Shown: piece after piece, positions 40,040 to 48,013 of the stretch
How the letters are laid out: every line of letters begins with the position of its first letter
Position numbering within the stretch: position 1 is the stretch's first letter
Made by a program: the position numbers and the translations under genes
Notes under the pieces: generated by a model
Told to the model about the DNA's origin: nothing
Seen by the model: the letters and a program-made list of their open reading frames with translations, nothing else
The model's database searches: none
Assembly: GCF_900142255.1 (NCBI RefSeq)
Contig: NZ_FRAF01000011.1
Location: 1 to 64,000, forward strand
From: Alicyclobacillus tolerans
GTDB taxonomy: Bacteria; Bacillota; Bacilli; Alicyclobacillales; Alicyclobacillaceae
DNA length: 64,000 nucleotides
Direction: 5' to 3'

Positions 40040-40763
40040 ACCGCGCAGCTCCTCTCTCACGCAGGCGAACCTGCGCCTCCACTTCTAGCATGTAATTCGG
40101 CAATACTTCATGTATTTCCTCGCGCATCATCGGACGAACGGTTTGACTCGCCAGCCAAAGACCGCGCGGCAAGCGTTCCTGATTGCTTTTCAAGTGAATG
40201 GATGTTGCAAATTGAGGTATCTCATCTGCTTGAGCATCCGGAAAATCGTGAATCATCACAAGTTTCACCTGATTCTGCCTGTCTTGAACAGCACGAGTTG
40301 CTAAAGAAGACCATTCACTTATCGGTTGTACAGATTCAGGCGCAAGCACCTCCAACCCATCCCCGGCCCCCTGATAGAGCGCTCCAAAAGCACGTCCACG
40401 CCGCGCATACAAAAGCGGCAGCAAAAGAAATGGACCTTTATCAATCAGCGGTACTGCAGCATAGGCAAGAGCGGTTAAAGTACTCACAGGTAGAAGAGGA
40501 ATTTCCAACGCCATGGCCATAGATTTTGCCATACTGACTGCCATACGGACACCCGTGTATGACCCCGGCCCCACACCCACCACAATTTTTTTTAACTGAT
40601 GAGGCGTTGTCCGACCGCTTTGCAAGATACTCTGCAATAAAGGAGCTAAAGCCGTTGAATGCCCACGGGGCGTTGACGAAACAGCAGAGACAAGTATATT
40701 TTCTTCGACGATCAGACCTGTTGCCAAAACTTCTGTCGCTGTATCCATTACAAGGATTGCCAC
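40017..40763 (-). CDS. tsaB: tRNA threonylcarbamoyladenosine biosynthesis protein TsaB
   Basis: ASKHA-fold partner that activates TsaD. 248 residues. It opens ILVMDTATEVLATGL, then PRGHSTALAPLLQSIL and the core IVVGVGPGSYTGVRMAVS with AKSMAMALEIPLLPVSTL. GTG start after GGAGGAAACA; overlaps tsaE by 16 bases. Confidence 0.95.
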   Translation of the reverse strand: MAILVMDTATEVLATGLIVEENILVSAVSSTPRGHSTALAPLLQSILQSGRTTPHQLKKIVVGVGPGSYTGVRMAVSMAKSMAMALEIPLLPVSTLTALAYAAVPLIDKGPFLLLPLLYARRGRAFGALYQGAGDGLEVLAPESVQPISEWSSLATRAVQDRQNQVKLVMIHDFPDAQADEIPQFATSIHLKSNQERLPRGLWLASQTVRPMMREEIHEVLPNYMLEVEAQVRLRERGAARFGNGLES

Positions 40764-41332
40764 TGTTTCCTCCAGTTCGCCAGCAGAAACTGGCTCTTTG
40801 TGCCCACTGCGAAAATTTGCAATATGCGTTTCTCTACATCATCTGTCATACTGCTCTGCATCACCACCACGAGTGCGTCCGATAAATCATTCACAACTCC
40901 CTGAGGCCACTCAGCAACCACCACCGCATCGTCTTCCAAAGCCTCGTACCAACCCACACTGTCTAACAGCTCTGGCTCCAATTCTCTCCATGCATGTCTA
41001 CTCGATGGCCAATTTGCTAAATTGGGTGTTACGTCTTCCGGCAACTCCTGATAGAGACGATAAAAGTCAAAATGCCACAATGGCAACCGTCCCTTGTCAT
41101 AAACAAAGGCATATACATAACTTGGGGATGGAACCGATTCGCCCGCCCCCAATCCATGCGCTATTCCACTGGTCAATGTGGTCTTGCCCGCACCCAGTGA
41201 ACCAAACAATAATAACAATGAATTTTTTTCTGCCACACGCCCAAAAGCTTCTCCCAATTGGTATGTTTCAGCAGCAGAAGTGATACTCACAATCCAAGAA
41301 AGTCCACTATCATCGATACCTTGATCTGCCAT
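40748..41332 (-). CDS. tsaE: tRNA threonylcarbamoyladenosine biosynthesis ATPase TsaE
   Basis: Resets the TsaB-TsaD complex. 194 residues, a little longer than the ~155-residue norm, with a C-terminal extension that overlaps tsaB. Walker A GSLGAGKTTL, then VPSPSYVYAF, the HFDFYRL motif and VVVAEWPQG. First of the tsaE-tsaB-rimI-tsaD set. Confidence 0.95.
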   Translation of the reverse strand: MADQGIDDSGLSWIVSITSAAETYQLGEAFGRVAEKNSLLLLFGSLGAGKTTLTSGIAHGLGAGESVPSPSYVYAFVYDKGRLPLWHFDFYRLYQELPEDVTPNLANWPSSRHAWRELEPELLDSVGWYEALEDDAVVVAEWPQGVVNDLSDALVVVMQSSMTDDVEKRILQIFAVGTKSQFLLANWRKQWQSL

Positions 41333-41439
41333 AAAAATCTCCCCATCTGCTGGATGGTTGCTTTGTCAATCAAGATGGCTTTGTCTGCAACACCAATTCC
41401 GCTCAGCATGCTATTTTCCGCCCAAACCTATAAAGATTG

Positions 41440-42423
41440 TCAAAAATGGTGATACCCTGTAGCAAGAATCACATCGAGCTTGCCATCCGGCCACTCCCCA
41501 ACCACACCATCTCCTGATTCCACCCGGCCAATGGCCGTGATCGGGAGTCGAACAGCTTCCAGTAAAGGGAGTAACCTGGCATAGACAACTGGCGGCGCAG
41601 TAGCCACCAATTCGTAATCTTCTCCACCTGACAGGGCATAATCCAGCGCAGATTCACCCAATTGACGGGCAACATTGCGAGTTGCATGATGAAGAGGAAT
41701 TTTCTCAATTTCCACACGCAACCGAACCTGACTAGCCTTGGCAATTTCATTCAATTCCGAAGCCAGTCCATCCGAGATATCGTTGCAGGAGTTTACACCA
41801 TAACGCAAGAAAGTCTGCCCTGCTAAAACCCTTGCAGTGGGCCGCCGATGGCGTGAAATGACATAGGCTGCATCAAGAGCATCCCTCATTCCATATGAAG
41901 TAAGCAACAACTTTAATCCGGCAGCACTGGCACCCAGATGTCCGGTGACAAAAAGAACATCACCAGGCTTCGCTCCACTGCGTAAGAGTGCTTGTTTTTT
42001 GTCAATTTTGCCAAGCACCGTGCTCGTCAACATACTCTGCGAGGATTGTACCAAATCTCCGCCAATCACAGATACGCAATATTCATGACAAGCATCCGCT
42101 ACTCCTTGATAAATGTTCAACATCTCATCCATGGACAAAGAAGCTGGCAAAGCCAATGAAAGTAAAACACTGGTTGGCGTTGCCCCCATGGCAGCTATAT
42201 CACTGACTGAGGCTGCCACACATTTATAGCCGACGTCTGCCCAACTGAGTGTGTCTTGGCGAAAATGCACACCTTCCACCATAGTGTCCGTTGAAACCAC
42301 CACATCATTGTCTATCGGCAATTGGAGAATAGCCGCGTCGTCCCCAACGCCAACACGCACTTCTTCCCCACATGGCGGCAATTGCTCCATGAGACGGCAA
42401 ATTCGCTCAAACTCATCCGCCAT
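41440..42423 (-). CDS. thiL: thiamine-monophosphate kinase
   Basis: Makes thiamine pyrophosphate from thiamine phosphate. 327 residues, PurM-like fold. Motifs: VGVGDDAAIL, VVSTDTMVEGVHFR, DVGYKCVAASVSDIAAMGA, VIGGDLVQS, NDISDGLASEL and LSGGEDYELVAT. It lies upstream of the tsaE operon on the same strand with a 107-base gap, the common linkage in Bacilli. Divergent from the DedA gene. Confidence 0.97.
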   Translation of the reverse strand: MADEFERICRLMEQLPPCGEEVRVGVGDDAAILQLPIDNDVVVSTDTMVEGVHFRQDTLSWADVGYKCVAASVSDIAAMGATPTSVLLSLALPASLSMDEMLNIYQGVADACHEYCVSVIGGDLVQSSQSMLTSTVLGKIDKKQALLRSGAKPGDVLFVTGHLGASAAGLKLLLTSYGMRDALDAAYVISRHRRPTARVLAGQTFLRYGVNSCNDISDGLASELNEIAKASQVRLRVEIEKIPLHHATRNVARQLGESALDYALSGGEDYELVATAPPVVYARLLPLLEAVRLPITAIGRVESGDGVVGEWPDGKLDVILATGYHHF

Positions 42424-42607
42424 ACTTTCTCCTCACTTCCTAAGCCGCTGCTCATCTTTTGGCTACTGTAACCATCATAACAAAACCAATCGCCACATTC
42501 CTTTACGCATGAGAAAAAGCGTTGTCCCATACACATACAGTGTGTCCCCATCCAGGAACAACAATCTTTCAAGCAAAAGCAGCCCAAAACAAAGGCGGGA
42601 AAGCTCC

Positions 42608-43231
42608 ATGCACATCTGTCTGACCTGCATGATGAACAATATCATTCAATTTCTGGTCGATCTCGGTTATCCAGGCATCTGGTTTGCTCTGTTTATTGAA
42701 GGTCTGGGTGTTCCTTTCCCCGGTGACGCTTTCTTGCTCTTTTATGGATTTTCTGCATCCATGGGTCGCATCCACTTAGGTGGTGTGTTGCTAGCTGCAA
42801 CTCTTGGTTACTTATGTGGTACCTCTCTTGCTTTTTACGCAGCATCTTCTATGGAGTCACGATTCTTGCAAGCAATGATGCGCACAGGCATTGTCAAGAA
42901 GCCGCATCTCGATCGCGCTGCCCATCTCATTGACAGGCACAGTATATGGCTCCTGATTCCGGGTCGCTTTGTCCCAGGAATCCGCGCGCTCTCTTCGTAC
43001 GCGGCTGGCCTCTCACGCATGGCTTTCACACGTTTTGTGCTGTACACTAGCATCGGATCGGCATTATGGTGTTCAATCATCACTTTAGGTGGATATTTTT
43101 TTGGCGAAAGTGTACGCACGCTGCTGCAAACTGCGCGCGGACCCGCTCTTTCAATCGCCGTGGCCCTGCTTATGTCTGGACTCATCTTTTACGCTTGGCG
43201 ACAATGGCTAAAGCAACGAAGGGGGGATTGA
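42608..43231 (+). CDS. DedA-family membrane protein
   Basis: 207 residues, five or six membrane segments. Typical DedA features: FIEGLGVPFPGDAFLLFYGF, LGYLCGTSLAFYAA and the basic motif GRFVPGIRALSSYAAG. DedA proteins include undecaprenyl-phosphate and phospholipid flippase candidates. ATG at 42608 follows AAAGGCGGG; codons further upstream are not supported. Confidence 0.92.
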   Translation: MHICLTCMMNNIIQFLVDLGYPGIWFALFIEGLGVPFPGDAFLLFYGFSASMGRIHLGGVLLAATLGYLCGTSLAFYAASSMESRFLQAMMRTGIVKKPHLDRAAHLIDRHSIWLLIPGRFVPGIRALSSYAAGLSRMAFTRFVLYTSIGSALWCSIITLGGYFFGESVRTLLQTARGPALSIAVALLMSGLIFYAWRQWLKQRRGD

Positions 43232-43233
43232 GG

Positions 43234-43455
43234 TTGTCAAAAGCGACATTCTGTCTGCGCAATTTAAAACGTGGTTCGAGAGAAATTATGCGCCGCTTAG
43301 CAGATGAAGCCCCTCAGGTAGAACGGCGCACTGTGATTTGTCTCGATCGTTGCGATATATGTATAGAACAACCTTTTCTGCTTTGGCAGAAAAAAGAGTG
43401 GCTAATGGCTGAGACGGTGGAACAACTGTGGGAGATGATAGAGAAACGGATATAA
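43234..43455 (+). CDS. DUF1450-like small cysteine protein
   Basis: 73 residues from TTG at 43234 (AAGGGGGG seven bases upstream). It resembles YuzB-type DUF1450: FCLRNLKRGSREIM at the start, then the cysteine knuckle ICLDRCDICIEQPFLL and a closing AETVEQLWEMIEKRI. Four cysteines (7, 36, 40, 43) could bind a metal or Fe-S cluster. It starts 3 bases after the DedA stop, so the two may be cotranscribed. Function unknown. Confidence 0.72.
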   Translation: MSKATFCLRNLKRGSREIMRRLADEAPQVERRTVICLDRCDICIEQPFLLWQKKEWLMAETVEQLWEMIEKRI

Positions 43456-43484
43456 CAAGAGGATTGTTAACATGATTTCCACCT

Positions 43485-43508
43485 CTCCCGGATTATGAAC
43501 TCCGGGAG
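43485..43508. repeat. inverted repeat between convergent genes
   Basis: CTCCCGGA (43485-43492) and TCCGGGAG (43501-43508), perfect 8-bp arms with an 8-base loop. No T tract on either strand. It probably acts as a bidirectional transcription end for the DUF1450 and DUF2922 genes. Confidence 0.5.
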
Positions 43509-43537
43509 AAGCAGAATATAAAAGTTGCAAAGTGCGT

Positions 43538-43756
43538 TTATCCAACCGTTGAACTACTGGTAGTAATGGCTGCAGCTCCTACTTGTTTGACAATATTTCC
43601 TTGCGGCAATAAAAAGATGTTTTTTTCAACAATTAAGCTCATGGCTGCGTCGACAGCCGTTTGATCTACAGGTTGTTTGGGATTCGCAATATTGATATGG
43701 ACTTTTTTGTTGCTATCTGTAAGAAATTGCATTTGCAGAATCATTTTATCGGCCAT
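43538..43756 (-). CDS. DUF2922 family protein
   Basis: 72 residues. MILQMQFLTDSNKKVHINIANP then VDAAMSLIVEKNIFL and a short Ser/Thr tail, the DUF2922 pattern. It is usually paired with DUF1659 in Bacilli, as here (75 bases downstream). AGGACGGAGG is upstream. Function unknown. Confidence 0.85.
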   Translation of the reverse strand: MADKMILQMQFLTDSNKKVHINIANPKQPVDQTAVDAAMSLIVEKNIFLLPQGNIVKQVGAAAITTSSSTVG

Positions 43757-43831
43757 TTTATACTCCTCCGTCCTCTTGGGTTTTACCTGAGCAAGTGATG
43801 GATAGTCCGGCAGTGGATTGATTAGCGTGGT

Positions 43832-44137
43832 TCAGGCACCGCTAGCAGCATTGCTCTGCGCAGCTTGACCTGAACTGTTGGTTGAAGAACTGCTGGATGT
43901 GCTTACTGTCGAACTGCTATCAACGCTTAACGCGACCTGATCTGTACGGGCAACTTGATAGAGAGGCATACTAAAGAGATCAGCCAAAGCATTGCCGACG
44001 GCCAGCAAATCATCGTCTGCAACATTGGGATTAACATGAGGAAAATTATGATTTTTGACCTTGATTTCCCCCTTGCTTGTAGTGCCTACATTGAATTGGA
44101 GTTGCAATACTCTTCCTAACTCGGTTGTCTGCGCCAT
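43832..44137 (-). CDS. DUF1659 family protein with Ser-rich tail
   Basis: 101 residues. The N-terminal ~65 match DUF1659 (LQLQFNVGTTSKGEIKVKN, DDDLLAVGNALADLFSMP). The remaining ~30 are low complexity, rich in Ser/Thr (STVSTSSSSSTNSSGQ), longer than in the short 70-residue homologues. Precedes the DUF2922 gene. AAGGAGGAAGG is at the start. Confidence 0.85.
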   Translation of the reverse strand: MAQTTELGRVLQLQFNVGTTSKGEIKVKNHNFPHVNPNVADDDLLAVGNALADLFSMPLYQVARTDQVALSVDSSSTVSTSSSSSTNSSGQAAQSNAASGA

Positions 44138-44274
44138 GCGCCTTCCTCCTTTTACATTCAGTCAAACTCTATGGGTTAGCAAACCAACTTACTGCTCTGC
44201 CGCCGGCTGACAAAGTTAAGTAAAATGGGCTTTGCAACACCCAATATGCAAATTCACCAGGAGGCAGGGGACAT

Positions 44275-44312
44275 AAACAAAAATGCGAATCGCCTTTTGG
44301 AAGGCGACCCGC
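44275..44312 (-). terminator. terminator of the acetate-transporter gene
   Basis: TCGCCTT (44290-44296) pairs with AAGGCGA (44301-44307), extended by GCG/CGC outside a 2-base mismatch. On the minus strand ATTTTTGTTT follows (complement of 44275-44284). About 55 bases after the transporter stop. Confidence 0.75.
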
Positions 44313-44365
44313 ACTATGCAGATTTTTATAATTCCTCACTGTATACAGTGAAGTCTGTTTGAACT

Positions 44366-44974
44366 TTACTCTGCCACTATGGCTTGTGTTTCTTCCAAAT
44401 TCACCACATTGCTTGGCAGTGCGTGATGAGCCGTAGCTGCCATCAACATTTGTGTCAGCAGATAGAGACCAATGGCGGCTGAAATCAAACCTGCATAACC
44501 GCCAATGGCTGAATTGAGACCTGTCAAGTTGGCAAAAGCGCCACCAAAGAAAGCTATAGCGACAAAGAAAAACAACCAGCCAAAAAGCATATTTTCACGG
44601 AACGCAGCTACCACAAAAGGTATTGTCAGTATAGACCAAATTAAGAGAAAAGTGCCCAGGGCAATATTCGCATCCGCACCAAATTTCAAAAAGCCACTCA
44701 ATTCCATAATCAAAAACACACCAAGTGAGCTAAAGAAACCACCGTAAAATCCATTTACTGTCATGCCAAAAGTATTTTTGCGAATAAATTCTAGAATGCA
44801 ACAAAGAAAATAAAGTCCACCACCACAAATGAGAATGACAGGTAAAAAGAACGTGGTTGCTAAAGCAGGAACCAGATGTGCGTTAGGAAGATTCAATAAG
44901 GTTTGTGATATAACAAAGGCTGCTAAACCAAGTGGAGTTGCCTCTGCCCACCGTTCGGTAGAATGATTTTGCAT
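44366..44974 (-). CDS. acetate uptake transporter, GPR1/FUN34/SatP family
   Basis: 202 residues with six membrane helices. The family signature near the N terminus is ATPLGLAAF (cf. NPxPLGL), with PVILICGGGLYFLC, FGMTVNGFYGGFFSSLG, WSILTIPFVVAAFRENMLF and FFGGAFANLTGLNSAIGGYAGLISA following. Transports acetate or succinate with protons. A cre site lies 54-67 bases upstream of the start, fitting carbon control. Confidence 0.93.
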   Translation of the reverse strand: MQNHSTERWAEATPLGLAAFVISQTLLNLPNAHLVPALATTFFLPVILICGGGLYFLCCILEFIRKNTFGMTVNGFYGGFFSSLGVFLIMELSGFLKFGADANIALGTFLLIWSILTIPFVVAAFRENMLFGWLFFFVAIAFFGGAFANLTGLNSAIGGYAGLISAAIGLYLLTQMLMAATAHHALPSNVVNLEETQAIVAE

Positions 44975-45274
44975 ATACCCACCCCGCTATCTCGCAAAAT
45001 ATTAGTATGAATATTACAAACCTTTAGAGGAAGCGCTTACATACCACCCGCCTCTCACCATAAAGAAGTCATACACTTTATATGAATGATTTATGACAGA
45101 TAAGCGTGTATGATGCAATACATTTTGAAAAGAAAATTTAGATTTTTTGAATTTTGACTCAATAAAGATTACCGCCATCATTGAAAACAGACATACTCCC
45201 ATACATTGACTGATACAGGTTAAGATGGCCCCATCTGTCAATACACGTTTTTTTGGTCATAGTGATGAGTTGAG
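44975..45274. other. 300-base intergenic stretch
   Basis: Holds the cre site and the unresolved promoter of the acetate-transporter gene on its left side. On the right is AT-rich sequence with a small AGATGG/CCATCT hairpin near 45224-45237. No gene was recognised; short frames here show no family features. It ends at the truncated group II intron. Confidence 0.4.
45028..45041 (-). promoter_or_regulatory. cre site (CcpA operator) upstream of the acetate transporter
   Basis: AGGAAGCGCTTACA on the plus strand, TGTAAGCGCTTCCT on the minus, close to the consensus TGWAANCGNTNWCA. It is centred about 60 bases upstream of the ATG at 44974. Confidence 0.6.
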
Positions 45275-45622
45275 TCAAGCGCAAAGGAATGTATCTACTA
45301 AGATAAAAACCGAAACCATGAAAATGTCCCAAGCCCCCTGTCCATCATACATCCGGAGCACTGGCATCGGCTTATAAGTCTTGGCTTTCAGGTCGCTGAG
45401 AAGTTGCTGAAGATTCTCCTCCAGATTCCTTTCAAAAGCGGACAGATTTATGCCGTCTACTCCGCCAGTTCCTTTGTTTGCCTTGACTTTCAGCCATGCC
45501 TCGGACAGTCGCTGATAACTCAGTAACTGACCATACAGATTGTACCATTTCATGTTCGAGTGTCTCCTCGCAAGCAGAACCATTTTGGCAGTGTTTCGCA
45601 GCGGAGGCTTACCAATTGACAT
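45275..45622 (-). pseudogene. group II intron reverse transcriptase, N-terminal fragment
   Basis: 115 residues. Up to PMPVLR it matches LtrA-type intron RTs: NLYGQLLSYQRLSEAWLKVK, NKGTGGVDGINL, ENLQQLLSDLKAKTYKPMP. Homology then stops near 45345, and the remaining ~25 residues (MYDGQGAWDIF...) are unrelated. The catalytic YADD region, maturase and endonuclease domains are all missing, so it is dead. It encodes the 5' quarter of a normal ~420-residue protein. Confidence 0.85.
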
Positions 45623-46136
45623 GTCTGCTTCTGAATCAACTTTTCAGTAACGACGCCTTCCTTCATTTCACATCAAGTTAAGGTCTCGAAGCTACTTCGC
45701 TACTATGAAGTCGCTCTGACTTCTCTCAGCACACGGACAACTTCGAATACCCTTGATATGTCCACGCCCACTTCGGTAACCGAGAGATCTCGACGGGTCA
45801 CCCGCACTGGCTACAGTGTGCATGTCTCACCCTCCACGTGATGAGCCGCATACCATGTTATCGTGATCTACAGGGCTGACCTACCCCGATAGGGTTTTGG
45901 GTTCCGCAGAGAGCGCAGCGTCCCCAACTCATCCCGCCGTTTCGGCATTCAGCATTGCGCTTTCAACCTGCACACTTCGGATAGGGACCCCTCGACACTC
46001 CCTCTCTCCTCCGACACGCTCCTCACGGAGACGCCCTAGACGTATCCTTTGCAGCACTGACCATTATGCAGCGCTGACCTGTCCAGCGATTTTCCGCTAG
46101 ATGTTCAGCATCCAATGCGAGCTGCCGCCCGCACAC
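45345..46136 (-). mobile_element. truncated group II intron (5' part)
   Basis: Between the RT fragment and the IS end lie about 510 non-coding bases, the expected size for the domain I-III RNA upstream of the RT frame. The boundary reads GTGTGCGGGC on the minus strand from 46136, matching the group II 5' consensus GUGYG. The 3' half, including domains V and VI and most of the RT, has been lost. The element therefore cannot splice or move by itself. Confidence 0.7.
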
Positions 46137-46141
46137 ATTTT

Positions 46142-46162
46142 CCCCATGCCTAAAGGCAGGGG
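46142..46162 (-). repeat. terminal hairpin (right end) of an IS200/IS605-type element
   Basis: CCCCATGCC TAAA GGCAGGGG: two 4-bp stems (CCCC/GGGG and TGCC/GGCA) with one bulged A. On the minus strand it follows the tnpB remnant and GGAAT, the usual context of TnpB-bearing IS605 right ends. In active elements this hairpin closes the guide RNA of TnpB; bases beyond it are the guide. The group II intron begins 5 bases further on. Confidence 0.75.
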
Positions 46163-46211
46163 ATTCCAACCATCTCTAGTTGGCTTTCCTGCTTCGTTGA
46201 GGCTTGCCTTC

Positions 46212-46790
46212 TCATTGGCTGGTGAGCTTTCCAGCGGGTCTTATCGCCTCTCCACAGGCTAACACCGCAAGCCCTGCGGCTAAGATGTTTTGAGCGGCGT
46301 TCACATCTCTGTCGTGATTCTCCCCGCACTCTGGACACGTACAGTGTCTGACGCTGAGTGGCATCTTCGGCATGATATGTCCGCAATCAAAACACCGCTT
46401 ACTGGCTGGATAAAACTTGTCGATTTTGACGACCGTTCTACCGTACCATTCAGCCTTATATTCGAGTTGACGTACAAACTCGCCCCATCCTACATCTGCA
46501 ATGGATTTTGCAAGGTGGTGATTGCGAATCATGTTCTTAACCTGCAAACTCTCTACGGCGATCACTTGGTTCTCGTTTATCAACCGTGTGCTGAGCTTGT
46601 ACAGGAAGTCTTGACGACGATCCGCAATTTTGGCTTGAATACGTGCAACTTTGAGACGTTCTTTGTCTCTGTTTTTGGAACCTTTCTTTTTCTTTGCAAG
46701 TCGGCGTTGTGCTACGGAATCGGTCAATCCCAAATCAATAGCTACCTGATTTTCGCTTGTTGGAACTTGAGGAATTTCCTCATCCGATGA
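46212..46790 (-). pseudogene. TnpB nuclease, C-terminal part
   Basis: The nuclease half of an IS605-type TnpB. RuvC parts: IDLGLTDSV (first Asp), AVESLQVKNM (Glu) and HDRDVNAAQNIL (last Asp), with the zinc finger CFDCGHIMP...CPECG intact. Reading upstream of the first methionine (46733), homology holds back to about EEIPQVPTSENQVAIDLG, then stops near 46790. The N-terminal half (normally ~190 residues) is missing, and the sequence beyond belongs to another broken gene. A guide-RNA-like 3' overlap region would lie at 46142-46260. Confidence 0.88.
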
Positions 46791-47434
46791 GAATGACGAA
46801 CGGCAATGCCGCGAACAGGTTGTCCCATATATGTAAATGGGCTTTGGAACGTCACCGGGTCATATATGTTCAATTCACTAAAGCCGTACCCTGCGGATTT
46901 CTGCAATTGGTACATGTGCCCAACCAAAATATTGTTGTCACGTTTGGTGATGATGAAAATGATATTGCTTTTGTCAAGGTTCGGAGAAGGCCCTTTTCTA
47001 CCCCTTGCTCCCTAGTGAAACAGATGGAACACGCCCACAATTGAACCATAAACTGCCCTCCGTTGCTCGATAACATCAATTAGATTATCGAATATATCTT
47101 GATTGTCCTCTTCAAAGACTCGGGAAAGCCGTTGCCGCATGAAGGTATCCCCATATGGAACCAAGTACGTTGTACTCGATTTTTGGGTATCTCGCTCCCT
47201 ATACACCAAACCAGCCTCAACAAGCTGTTGTATCCAGTAGTCGATGGTTCGGGTTTGCTTGCCAAAATACTTCGCGATGGTTTCAATGCTTGGCCATGAG
47301 TGACCGAGTTTGTTATTGGCCGCAAATCCGAAGTATAGGTACAAGCGCAGCGGCCTTGAGTCCAGGGTCTTCAAGTAGCCTTTGTTCCTAGACGCATTAT
47401 ATTGAGCGAAAAAACGATCCGCCGCTCGACAGCC
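46742..47434 (-). pseudogene. helix-turn-helix protein interrupted by an in-frame TAG
   Basis: One frame is open from 47434 down: RFFAQYNASRNKGYLKTLDS, then a winged-helix unit (SWPSIETIAKYFGKQTRTID, IQQLVEAGLVYRE). It meets TAG at 47012-47014, then continues in the same frame with coherent protein (DKSNIIFIITKRDNNILVGH, QSPFTYMGQPVRGIAVRHSH) to 46742. A single change (for example TGG to TAG) explains the break. No start codon with a ribosome site is seen, and the 3' end runs into the TnpB fragment. It is perhaps plasmid- or phage-derived; the family is not named. Confidence 0.6.
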
Positions 47435-48013
47435 CTACACTGCATTCTCATGGCTTTGCAAATGAAGATTTTGATAATTCTTTTAAAATTTCCTATACCT
47501 AGAACATAAATCTTACTCGGACACGTTCCTAGTGTGATCTTACACTGAAATAATCACGAATTACCCTTTCAACCCTGCTTCCGCGAAACTCTAACACGAA
47601 TGACTTCGGAGTGCGGCATCGAGATCACATCCGGAAAACCCAAATCCGGGTAACCAGCTACTAGTAAATAACGATTGAGTTCGGAGTACCGTGCATCCTT
47701 GACCAGTAGTGCAGGGCAAAAAAATGTAATGCAGAAGATGAGCATGAAATTAAAGGGGCTGTTGCGATCGATGGTTGAGGACAGAAATAATTTATCCTAT
47801 AATTAGTTTGTTTAATGTACAAATCAAATATCATGTAACAGTAAAGAGGTAAAACCACCGTGCAAAGAATCTTGAGTTTGTGCATTAAACAACAGTAGTC
47901 AACAAGAGTAACAAACGGGCCCAGCATGAAAACGCTTCACTAAAGGAGGTGAGAAAATAATTCACAAATAGCGGTTGGATATATCTTAGTATTCAGAATT
48001 TTCAAGAGGAGAG
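47435..48013. other. intergenic region upstream of the GH8 gene
   Basis: 47435-47770 holds no gene or structure that I recognise. 47775-47829 is a promoter with a XylR-like box (separate entry). 47927-47940 (TGAAAACGCTTCAC) resembles a cre site with mismatches in the last two bases. 47942-47953 (AAAGGAGGTGAG) is a very strong ribosome-binding sequence, but only a 3-codon frame (GTG AGA AAA TAA) follows. The true gene has its own site, AAGAGGAGAG, at 48004-48013. Confidence 0.5.
47775..47829 (+). promoter_or_regulatory. GH8 promoter with XylR-type operator
   Basis: -35 TTGAGG (47775-47780), 17-base spacer, perfect -10 TATAAT (47798-47803). TTAGTTTGTTT (47803-47813) overlaps the -10 end and the predicted start, with a loose inverted half AAATCAAAT to 47829. 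The same box occurs in the xylR intergenic region (59879) and downstream of the importer promoter (59091-59118). Confidence 0.65.

Noticed and set aside
42424-42607. TPP riboswitch ahead of thiL
   Set aside because: No CUGAGA/ACCUGA-type core seen; thiL in this setting is usually not riboswitch-controlled.
43485-43508. Calling the CTCCCGGA/TCCGGGAG repeat a rho-independent terminator
   Set aside because: No T tract on either strand, so it is listed only as an inverted repeat.
45014-45241. Minus-strand frame of 75 codons upstream of the acetate transporter
   Set aside because: It spans the cre site and promoter region and has no ribosome site or family match.
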